Below, one piece after another: positions 9,640 through 17,778 of a stretch of DNA of 25,105 nucleotides. How positions within the stretch are numbered: the stretch's first letter is position 1; each line of letters begins with the position of its first letter. The DNA lies in contig BCJX01000007.1 of NCBI GenBank assembly GCA_001600415.1, positions 1,223,184 to 1,248,288 on the forward strand, in the 5' to 3' direction. This DNA is from Pascua guehoae (lineage: Eukaryota > Basidiomycota > Tremellomycetes > Trichosporonales > Trichosporonaceae). Made by a program: the position numbers and the translations under genes. The notes under the pieces were generated by a model. That model made no database searches. It saw only the letters and a program-made list of their open reading frames with translations, and was not told the DNA's origin.

Positions 9640-10387
9640 TCTTGGCCCGGCCGGCCCGGCCGGCCCGGGTTTGAGTTATGGACGGTGCCGACTCAGTCGC
9701 GAGGGCGCAAGGCATCTGCATCGCAGCTGTCCAACCGCCCAAGCACCGGGGGGAACTGGTGCGATCAGCCGCCCAGGGCGCTGACTTGCGATTATGAATA
9801 CCTGTTCAGCCGGGCGCTACACATACGCGCCTGTATGAGTACTGGCGTCAAGGTTCGGCCGACTTATCAGATTGGGAGACCAGGGCAAGGAGCCAGTCGC
9901 CGCTAAACTCACCTGTGGTTTTCCATGCCTTCACTTTTCATTGCCGCAGACAGCGCCTATCAGCCCATTCACTGAGCACCGCGCAGGGCAGGTCGGTCGA
10001 CCATGGCGCCGCATGCCTTGCGCGCGCAGCTTGAGCCTGATACCGGGGCGGCGGTATCGGCCGCAATTTATTCCATTGAGTGCAAAGCTGGCCAGAATCT
10101 CGGAAGAGGGTTTGCAAAGGAATACAGTTTGATGGACCGTGGAACCACCCCTCCCCTCTCCGAAGTATGCTTTGCTATCAGCACTCCGGAGATAGGGTCT
10201 CAGGATACGCAGCAGCCCATCAGTCCGCGACAGGCGCCGCGAGCGTCTTCGTTCAGGTTTTTCGGATCTCCTCATCCGCAGAATGCAGATGTAGGACGTC
10301 AAGAGGTCGTCGGTGGACAAACAAAAGTCAAGGATAAGAGGACCATTAACGACCTCGCCAACCTCACATCTCCACCTGCACAGCAAC
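9640..10387. other. Upstream region of the siderophore transporter
   Basis: No conserved ORF is seen. The 148-codon plus-strand ORF at 10003-10449 overlaps the transporter start in another frame and has no recognisable domain. A direct repeat of GGCCCGGCC lies at 9645-9668. The region carries an iron-type GATA site, listed separately, and other GATA cores at about 10171-10181 and 10332-10336. Confidence 0.5.
9864..9872 (-). promoter_or_regulatory. ATCTGATAA iron-responsive GATA-factor site
   Basis: TTATCAGAT on the plus strand is ATCTGATAA on the minus strand. This is a perfect match to the ATCWGATAA consensus of fungal iron-regulatory GATA factors (the Urbs1/Sre/Fep1/Cir1 family). It lies about 516 bp upstream of a siderophore transporter start, where such a site is expected. 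A single 9-mer can occur by chance, so function is inferred. Confidence 0.55.
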
Positions 10388-12567
10388 ATGAGCTCTATGA
10401 CGCCAGAGACGTCGCTCAAGGTCGCGTCCCAGGGGCCCGCGGAACTTGACCAGCTCGACCAGCGCGCGCCGGATATCGAGAGTGCTCCCTACGCACCGAC
10501 TGTCGCCGCCTCCATCAACAGCACCGAGAAACTGCCGACCGCGGACCACGGCGTCCCGTTTCAGGACGCGGGCGTGACACGCATCGAAACTCTCTGTGTG
10601 TTCACTTATGAGATAGGGAAGCGAAGAGGAAAGTCGCTAACTGCCAGACCATGTCTTCGGAAAGGGATGGGGACTCTACGCGCTCTGGATCTCCATCGGC
10701 CTCATCGCCTACGTCTATTCGCTCAGTCGGTCCACGACGTACGTATACGCCTCGTTCGCAACCTCCGCTTTCGGCCAGCATACCGTCATCGGCACCATCG
10801 GCGTTATTAACGGTATTCTCGGCGGAGTGGCGCCACCCTTCATCGCCAAGCTCGCAGACATATGGTCTCGGCCCCACGCGCTCGCGCTCTCGGTCGTCCT
10901 CTACGCGGTCGGGTACGCGATGTGCGCCGGCGCTAAAAACGTGTCCACCGTCGTCGCCGGCCAGTTCGTGTACACCCTCGGTAACACCGGTATCACTTTC
11001 CGTGAGTCCTCACCTCATTGGGAAGCTCGCTGACTGAAGTTAACTCGCTCCTCATCGCCGACATCACTTCCCTGCAGTGGCGTGCGTTCGCCGACGGCGC
11101 CGTAAACCTGCCGTACGTGGTCAACGCGTTCGTCGCCGGCTTCATCTCGTCTGGCATCTCGGCCTACTCGGCCAACGGATGGCGCTGGGGCTACGGTATG
11201 TTCTGCATCCTCCTGCCCGTTTGCATGGCCCCCGCCCTGGCGGTGCTATTCATCGGTGACCACAAGGCCAAGAAGATGGGCCTGGTTGCAGCCCAGGACG
11301 AGGGACACATCGCCCCGCCCACCCAGGAGGGTGTGGAGCGTACCCGCCTCCAAAACATTTGCTTCTACTGGAACCGCCTCAACGTCACGGGCCTGCTCCT
11401 CATGGGCTTCGGCTTCGCTCTCCTCCTCACCCCGATTACCCTCAGCACCACGGCTAAGGGCGGCTACAAGAACCGTGAGTCACAGGCTGAACCTGGAAGC
11501 ACAGGAGTGAGCTGACGTATAGCCTCGCTCATCGCCATGCTTGTCGTTGGCGGCGTGCTCTTCCTCTGCTGGTGTGTCTGGGACGGCTTCTTCGCAGAGT
11601 ACCCCTTCATGCCAAAGCGCGTCTTCAACCGCACTTTCGTTGCCTGCGTCATGGTCGACTTTTTCTACTACTCCTCCAGCTACCTCGTCGACACCTACTT
11701 TTCGTCCTGGGTGTACGTAGTCGTTGACTGGTCTGTGAGTATCTCACGCATAGGCAGGCGCGCTGACATCTCAGGACAGGAACTACGGTTTCTTCGTTAA
11801 CACCGTCTCGACCGCTATGTGCGGCCTGGCCATCTTCATGGGCCTCATAATGCGCTACACCCACCGCTACAAGTACCTGCAGATCACCGGTCTGTGCATC
11901 CGTACCATGTAGGTTTCTCCTCCGTCTCTAACGCCCCCNNNNNNNNNNNNNNNNNNNNNNNNNNNNNNNNNNNNNNNNNNNNNNNNNNNNNNNNNNNNCC
12001 CCCCCCCCCCAGCCTCCTTGCTCCGACTGACGCAGCAGCGGCCTGGGTCTCGTGTACCAAGCGACCAAGACGCCCACCGACGCGTACCTCGTCATCTCGC
12101 AGGTGCTCATCGGCATCGGCGGCTCCATTTCCGTCATCTCGTCATACATCGGCGCGCAGGGCTCGGTCCCCCACCAGGACATGGCTATCGCGACCGCAGT
12201 CCTCAACCTGATCTCCTCCATCGGCAGTTCCATCACCGTCGCCATTTCCGCCTCGGTCTGGAACACCCAAGTACCCGCCCACCTCGAAAAGTACCTTGGC
12301 GCCCAGTACAACGCCACCGAGCTCGCCGACATCTTTGGCTCGATCTATGTCGCCCGCCTCACCGAGCCCCGAGACCTCGTCAAGACGGCGTACATGGAGT
12401 CGACAAGGAACCTGTTCATGGCTGGCCTGATCGTCAGCTTCGGCTCCATCATCGCAGGTATCTTCGCTCGCAACTTTTACCTAACCCAGGCTCACAACGC
12501 CGTCGAGCCCCACAAGATCATCAAGTTCCGCAACAAGGAGGAGCTTGAGGTCGAGCCCAAGCCCTAG
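10388..12567 (+). CDS. Siderophore-iron transporter, major facilitator superfamily (SIT/ARN type)
   Basis: Six exons: 10388-10595, 10648-11001, 11040-11474, 11523-11734, 11775-11908 and 12036-12567, giving 624 residues, the usual size of 14-helix SIT/ARN proton symporters. After a 70-residue cytosolic tail comes IETLYHVFGKGWGLYALWIS, then SLSRSTTYVYASFATSAFGQ, INGILGGVAPPFIAKLADIW, the loop LLIADITSLQWRAF and LPYVVNAFVAGFI. All are hallmarks of fungal siderophore transporters. FVNTVSTAMCGLAIFMGL and ISQVLIGIGGSISVISSYI are later helices. The protein should import ferric siderophores at the plasma or endosomal membrane. Introns are 52, 38, 48, 40 and 127 nt as assembled; the last holds a 60-N gap, so its true size is unknown, but the flanking exons join in frame (ACC ATC AGC). 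An iron-type GATA site lies upstream. Which siderophore it carries cannot be read from sequence. Confidence 0.93.
11939..11998. other. Assembly gap (60 N) inside an intron
   Basis: Sixty N are flanked by C5 on the left and C12 on the right. They lie wholly within the fifth intron of the siderophore transporter (11909-12035, donor GTAGGT, acceptor CTGACGCAG). A homopolymer C tract is the likely cause. The run length may be a placeholder. Confidence 0.97.
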
Positions 12568-13115
12568 GTATCCACTCATAATTCGCGTACTCTGCCCAAA
12601 CAAAACCTTTCTGCGGCTACCTCCAGCCCAATCAGCACGGCCCTCAACTTGGCCGCGCTCGTGGCTGCGGTCGCCCTCGCCATCTGAACCGGCGGGACAA
12701 ACACATCGACATTATGTGAGACCTGACTTGGGACACCGACACTGGCTCCTCTATAATAATATTCCGACACGCGGTTCCGTATGTTGTACCGCATGGCATT
12801 GGCAGTGCATGTACTCTCGTTCTTCCCATAGTAGGAGCTGGATTTAGTGGTTGGGTTGAGGAGATTGTCATCTCATTCCTCTCGGTTTGTCGGCGGGGGA
12901 AGTCAAAACTTGGCCCCTCGCTCACCTATGTCGTGTCTTACCTGGCAAGTAGTTACTCCTTAACCACGTCCCAACTGGAGTGATGACGATCCTCCAGATT
13001 CCTGGGCCACGCCCGGGCGCCCTACTCCACCCGTCCAACCTACGTTCGTATCTTCTGCATCTTGCCATACTCCCGATAAGGGTACAGCTATTGTATCTAC
13101 GCATGGTCGTTCAAT

Positions 13116-13220
13116 TTAGAGGATGGCAGCGATGGCGGCGGCGGCGGCTAGGACACCTGCCGACCCGGCGACGATGCGAGGAGCGGCCGACGAGGAGCCG
13201 GTGGAAGATGCCGAGGCAGC
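13116..13220 (-). pseudogene. C-terminal fragment resembling a GPI-anchor signal
   Basis: Thirty-four minus-strand codons before TAA read as a Ser/Ala-rich spacer (ASSTGSSSAAPR) followed by a hydrophobic tail (IVAGSAGVLAAAAAIAAIL). This is the layout of the C-terminal signal of fungal GPI-anchored wall proteins: small residues, short spacer, greasy tail. The rest of such a gene is not upstream, because repeat copy B starts at the next base. Either the gene was interrupted by the repeat or this is a chance Ala-rich (GCC)n translation. The (GGC) run at 13135-13148 warns of the second option. Confidence 0.35.
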
Positions 13221-13350
13221 GCAGGAAATGCGTCCATCGAGATTCGAACCTCTGCCCATCCCTTGATGGCCACGTGAATTTTGCCTCCGTGATCTGGCAA
13301 CTGGCGGAGATATCGCGTTAGTCCGCCGACGAAAGGTGTGTGGGTTGGGG
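13221..13350 (-). repeat. Dispersed tRNA-like repeat, copy B
   Basis: Second copy of the element at 7555-7680, in the same orientation. It has four substitutions and an extra TGTG at 13338-13341. GGTTCGAATCTC (B box) is intact. The D-arm-like string reads GGACTAACGCG, one base off copy A. Homology stops sharply at both ends: to the left begins the GPI-signal-like fragment and to the right unrelated sequence. Confidence 0.75.
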
Positions 13351-13589
13351 TAGAGGATCGATCGCGTTGCAGAAAGTCGGTCTGGCTGTCGCGCGCAAAG
13401 TCAACGAACGTCCAGCCGTACACGACTCACCACTCACTCGCCACTCAACACCACTTTGCTGGCCCTCGTCATCCGTCGCCCTCGTCTGGTGTGTGCCCCT
13501 CGGACCCGCCCATTCTCGCGCCCCGACTCTTTCCCCCTCCGCCCGTGACTCCCCACATGCTGTACTGAATACCCCTCCCTGTTCGGACG

Positions 13590-15992
13590 ATGGTGTTCCG
13601 GAACCTTGCGCGGCCGCTCGTGCTGGGCATCGCGGATGCTCGGCCGCAATTACGCGCAGGCCGCGCGGCCAGCACTGCCGCTGCTCTTGCGGCCGAGGAG
13701 TGCTCTACTGTGCCGAGGTCGAGTGGGCAGCCTCTCGCTCCGTCTGGTGGATCGTCTCCACAATATGCTAGCGAGTCGCCTGATCGAGCGGCCGGGGGCG
13801 ACAGACCTGGTTCTGGTTCACGGAGCGAGCCTGAGCATACACCCGCATCACTATCGTCGGAAAAATCCCCACCGCAGACTTGGGCAAGCGTCAAGCAGGG
13901 CGGAGACGCGGTCTCTGCTCCGCGCCAAAAGATGCCGCGGGGCAACACGCACCGTCCCGCAAACCACACGGCGGGGACCGAGGCGTCGACGTCTTCGCGT
14001 GGGCGGCCGCCGTCTTCGACATCCAAGACTGGCTCAATACCCCGCTCACCATGCGGTACACCGGCGACGTCTTCGACCGCTCCGCCATCGTCCCAGGCCC
14101 CCTCTGTACCCGGCGCACCGTGGTCGAAGCGCGCGCCGTCTCCCCGCACCGCCTACTCTGTCCTACCTGCAGGGAACCGGTCGCCTGTCGTGATACGACG
14201 GTCGGCCAAGGCGTCCCGCCCTCCGACACTGGTGCACGCCGCAGTCAAGCAGCCGCGCGCGCGAATGACGGCCAAGGAGCTCGTCGATCTCGTATACAAC
14301 AAGCCGCATCTCGCGACGCGGTCCACGACTGCAGCGCTGTACGAGTATGCCGTGCGCACATCCGACTGGCGCGCACAAAAGAATGCGTGGGACCTGTTGC
14401 CCAAGGAGAGGCTGCCGAGTTTACCGCCGCTGCGGTGGGCCACGGTGCAGCATGAGGTCCGGGACACGTGGGACAAGGTGTTGAACGGAGGCGAGGCCAC
14501 GGCTGACGGGGACAAGGTTGAGGCAACCCCCGACGCGAAGAAGGTTGCCACGAGCACCACGCCCGCCAAATCCTCGGCGTCGGCGTCGGCACCGGCGTCC
14601 TTGTCAAGCCGGCCGGGCACTTCTGCCGCCTCGTTGTCGACGAGCTCGCGCAATACGTCGCTCGCTTTGCCTACCGAGCCAGTCCCCCACAAACGCATCG
14701 AGGCCCTACGTGCGCTGGCGTACCGCCACCCCCCGCTCCCCGAGCTCCCAGACACCAAGGCCACGGCGGCAGAGGTCCTCCGGCACCTGCACTACCTGCA
14801 CCTGACGCGCCAGCCGTGGTCGCTCTCTGGGAGCCTGGCAGCCGTCCGCGGCGCCGGCGGCACACTGGCCGACGAGGCGCACGTGCTCAACCTCGCCCTC
14901 GCGTATGCGCACACGTCCGCGACGCCGTTGCCTGAGGACAGCTACCCGCAGCCCCACTATGAAGTGCGGTACACATACAAGGGCCGGCCGATGAACCCGT
15001 ACCTGAACCGCATCGTGTATGCGCCAAAGGATGTTGACCCGATTCCGATCATCACCGAGTTTTGCAAACTGTCTCTTGCGCACCTCGGCCGCGCAACGCT
15101 CGGTCAGGCTGTGCAGCTCCGTCTCCTCGCGCGCACCACCCTATCCGACCTGAACGACCTCCTTGCGCTGTTTCCCGTACCGCCTGGCCCCGAGACGTGG
15201 CGTCACGTCGCGCTCCACGCGCTCATCACGGACGACGAGCCGCTCGCTCACGAGGCGTTCCTGGGTGCAAAACGTGCGCTCGCGGTAGAGCGCTTTGCCA
15301 TTTCAAAGTACGAGGAAGACGAGCGCAAGGCGTGGGACGCGTGGGTGGAGGGCGGAGGGAGGAAGAGTACCGCCGAGTCCGGCAGCAAGTCTGGCGCCCA
15401 CGCCACACTCGCGGCCAAACTGAACGCTGCCCCTATCGCAAACACGAAACCGCCGCCGCTCGCCCCGCCCATCGACCCACGCTTTGCGCACCTCGGCACC
15501 CACCTGACACGGTGGGAACGCACGCTCAACCACCTCCGCAAGCGCGGCTGGGTCACCCGCCGCGACGACCGCGACGCCCGCGACGCCCACGCGCTGCCCT
15601 CGAGCACGCCGTCTCTCATCCGCCGCTGGGTGTGGCTCGGGCGCAGGGGCGAACAAGGCGCCGCCGAGCGGTACGCGGCATTCACGCGCGCCCTCGAGCG
15701 CGACATACTCGCGCGCGGCGGCGAAAGGGCGCTCGAAAAGGCACGCAATCGGTGGGGGTATACCGCCGAACAGGTGGCGGCGCACAAGAAAAAGGAACCA
15801 TGGCGACTGTGGGACCAAGCCCGCCGCCCGGGCATCGGGTGGCGGCCCGTCCGCCCATGGGACGACGAGGGCGTCCATGCCCACGCCCGCCGCGCGCCGC
15901 GATACGGGAGGAGCTATCGTCCAAAGGCAGACGACGTGGATGAGCCCGTGGGCGATGCCGACATGCGCGTGCGTCAACCGCCCCGGAAATGA
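13590..15992 (+). CDS. Large intronless protein of unknown function, probably mitochondrial
   Basis: A single 800-codon exon. The N-terminus MVFRNLARPLVLGIADARPQ, with regular Arg and no acidic residue in the first 15, looks like a mitochondrial targeting peptide. Residues about 30-215 are Ser/Pro-rich and probably disordered. From about 230 the sequence becomes helical: MTAKELVDLVYNKPHLATRS, WDLLPKERLPSLPPLRW, IEALRALAYRHPPLPELPD, AEVLRHLHYLHLTRQPW, DEAHVLNLALAYAHT. A more conserved-looking core follows with YEVRYTYKGRPMNPYLNRI and FCKLSLAHLGRATLGQAVQ. The C-terminus is basic and Trp-rich (EPWRLWDQARRPGIGW). Paired helices and mitochondrial targeting suggest a pentatricopeptide-like or mitoribosome-associated factor, but no repeat is clear enough to name. 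It is the only large gene here without introns. The start is the first ATG in frame. Confidence 0.75.
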   Translation: MVFRNLARPLVLGIADARPQLRAGRAASTAAALAAEECSTVPRSSGQPLAPSGGSSPQYASESPDRAAGGDRPGSGSRSEPEHTPASLSSEKSPPQTWASVKQGGDAVSAPRQKMPRGNTHRPANHTAGTEASTSSRGRPPSSTSKTGSIPRSPCGTPATSSTAPPSSQAPSVPGAPWSKRAPSPRTAYSVLPAGNRSPVVIRRSAKASRPPTLVHAAVKQPRARMTAKELVDLVYNKPHLATRSTTAALYEYAVRTSDWRAQKNAWDLLPKERLPSLPPLRWATVQHEVRDTWDKVLNGGEATADGDKVEATPDAKKVATSTTPAKSSASASAPASLSSRPGTSAASLSTSSRNTSLALPTEPVPHKRIEALRALAYRHPPLPELPDTKATAAEVLRHLHYLHLTRQPWSLSGSLAAVRGAGGTLADEAHVLNLALAYAHTSATPLPEDSYPQPHYEVRYTYKGRPMNPYLNRIVYAPKDVDPIPIITEFCKLSLAHLGRATLGQAVQLRLLARTTLSDLNDLLALFPVPPGPETWRHVALHALITDDEPLAHEAFLGAKRALAVERFAISKYEEDERKAWDAWVEGGGRKSTAESGSKSGAHATLAAKLNAAPIANTKPPPLAPPIDPRFAHLGTHLTRWERTLNHLRKRGWVTRRDDRDARDAHALPSSTPSLIRRWVWLGRRGEQGAAERYAAFTRALERDILARGGERALEKARNRWGYTAEQVAAHKKKEPWRLWDQARRPGIGWRPVRPWDDEGVHAHARRAPRYGRSYRPKADDVDEPVGDADMRVRQPPRK

Positions 15993-16151
15993 GCACAAGG
16001 CGAGCCTATGTCGGCTAGCGACGGCCCCGCCGCGGCTTGGCGTGTCCCTGTCGTGTCTGGTTGCTCGGGAGGTTGCTCCAGCACGGTGCTCGTCGTGCTC
16101 GACGCCGCGCGGCGAGTGGGTGCGTCGCCAGCTCGATTCTGGTGCCCGGGG

Positions 16152-16637
16152 CTAGATCTCGTCTCCGTCTAGATACTGCCATCCCCCTCGATATCGTTTT
16201 GGTCTTGGCCTCGCCGTCTTGTGTCTGACCGTCGACCTCGACACCGTCCTTGCGGTCGTGCTTGTGGTCTTGCCTGCGGCCACGCTTGCGGTGTCGCCTG
16301 TGGCCCTGCTTGCGGGCCCGCTTGCGGTCCCGCTTGCAGTCCCGCTTGCAGTCCTGCCTGCAGTCGCGTCCCTCCCGTTCCCACTCTCGTCCTCGCTCTC
16401 TCCACCCTCTATCTCCTCCTTGCTCTCGGCCAGTACCAGCATACCCGGCATCGCTCCCCGCAACCTTCTCGCATCGACTACCCCTCCTGCCTGTCCTCCC
16501 TCTCCTCCCTCTCCGACACCTCGTACCTCTCCTCCCTCCTCGCCTCCTACCCTTCCTACCTCTCCTCCCTCCTCCCTCTCCTCCCTCCTACCTCTCCTAC
16601 CTCTCAGTCTCGTCCCAATCATCCGGTTCCACTCCAT
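16152..16637 (-). CDS. Doubtful repeat-rich ORF of unknown function
   Basis: This 161-codon minus-strand ORF is convergent with the preceding gene, 160 bp from its stop, a normal fungal spacing. Its N-terminal half is Gly/Glu/Arg low complexity. The middle, LVLAESKEEIEGGESEDESG, is acidic. Then a 12-nt tandem repeat encodes TASG-like four-residue units, and the end reads PKRYRGGWQYLDGDEI. The tail is the best sign of a real gene. Against it, the repeat gives equally regular peptides in other frames, and a plus-strand ORF (16221-16745) covers the same DNA. An upstream frame contains EPDDWDETER (about 16602-16631), so the true start could involve another exon. Confidence 0.3.
   Translation of the reverse strand: MEWNRMIGTRLRGRRGRREEREEGGEVGRVGGEEGGEVRGVGEGGEGGQAGGVVDARRLRGAMPGMLVLAESKEEIEGGESEDESGNGRDATAGRTASGTASGTASGPASRATGDTASVAAGKTTSTTARTVSRSTVRHKTARPRPKRYRGGWQYLDGDEI
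16260..16367. repeat. 12-nt minisatellite, nine units
   Basis: Nine degenerate units of about GCTTGCGGTCCC in tandem. Because 12 is a multiple of three, every frame on both strands stays open as a four-residue repeat. Confidence 0.9.
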
Positions 16638-17778
16638 AGCATCGCCCCATACGCATGCATTGCATCTGTCACCGCCCCCCTAGCCCCGCTCACTCCCCCG
16701 GCCCGCCGGCCCGCCGGCCCAGCAAGTACACGCTGGGCATTCTGAAACGGCCCAAGTGCGGCAGTGGCAGTGTGGCCGTGTACCTGTTCGGTGTACCGTA
16801 TCGGCACCCATTGCGCTATCGGACTTGGTCGTATCGGGATTGTACAGTGGGGCCCGGACGCAGCGAGGGATTGGTGGGAATCGCCGCGCCCGACCTACCG
16901 GCCACCGGCCTGTCGGCCCGGGTTTGCGGGTTTGCGTCGGGATAAACAGGATAAACGCGGGAAGAGCTGTGAGTTTGTTGGGTTTCGGGTTTCTGGGTTG
17001 GGGGTTGCTGGGGTGTGGAGCGGGCTGGAGCGGGCTGGCGGGCTGGGGTGGAGCGCAACCGTGGAGCGGACGAGTGGAGCCGTGGAGCTTGGGGTGGAGT
17101 GGGAGTGGGAGGGGGTAGATGAAACTGTACTTGGGTTGCGGGTCTGCGGTTGGGAGTAGGTGTGAGTAGTTGTGAGTGATCTCCACTGGCCGGGCGGGCA
17201 GCCAGGTGCAGGCTACAGGCTGCAGGCTGGGTACTCGGTGCCTCGCTGCCACATTCCTAGCAGGCACTTGCAACCATCCTCGTCGACTCACCCACACCAG
17301 CCATGCTCGCGCTCGCGCTCACGCGCTCGCACTCGGGTCCAGTTCATTTGGTATTCCATGACAACTACGGAGACACTACTAGGCACTAGGCGTGCCCGGA
17401 TACCGGGGGCAATGATGATGGGGCAGGCGTTCCAGAGCGGTTGCGGCTGATGGTGGTGACAATTGTTCAGGACGGGGATCGTATTATGCTGGCTTTTCTG
17501 GGTGCTTGGAATGGGCGACGGGGTGGCTCGAGACGGGGTGCAGAGGGGTGAGGAGGGGTGAGGGAGAGTGGTGGGAGTGGCGGCAGGCCATGGACCGTGG
17601 AAATACGGCTCAAGTCAGAAGAGACCCCATGGACGCTGTCGCCGAGAGCAAAGTCCAGAGCCCTTGGCGAAGGCGAACGGGGCGTGGCGGGGCGCCTGGT
17701 GCATTGCGCACGCTCTACTGCCCCCGTCCACACTCGCACGCCCTTGGCCTCCCCTCACGACATCACAGCCCTCATCCC
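16638..17778. other. Gene-free stretch of about 1.1 kb
   Basis: No ORF with a recognisable or gene-like translation is seen on either strand. The sequence is low in complexity: G-rich runs around 16980-17120 and several GGAG/GTGGAG strings. It lies downstream of the minus-strand gene at 17779 and upstream of the doubtful ORF at 16152. Confidence 0.5.

Larger units (their letters stand above)
12568..13589. other. Intergenic region with repeat copy B and a gene fragment
   Basis: The 3' flank of the transporter occupies about 12568-13100 and shows no conserved ORF. Then come a minus-strand GPI-signal-like fragment and repeat copy B. From 13351 to 13589 the sequence is pyrimidine-rich and probably serves as promoter for the next gene. 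A minus-strand ORF reading YGWTFVDFARDSQTDFLQR just right of the repeat (about 13362-13423) is open but not recognised. Confidence 0.5.

Noticed and set aside
9511..9906. 131-codon plus-strand ORF starting with a poly-Gly run
   Set aside because: The Gly run comes from a GGTGGAGGTGGC repeat and the rest has no gene-like pattern.
15062..15943. 293-codon plus-strand ORF, and minus-strand ORFs of 195 and 231 codons
   Set aside because: All are shadows of the 800-codon gene at 13590-15992 in other frames, with Arg/Pro/His-rich composition.
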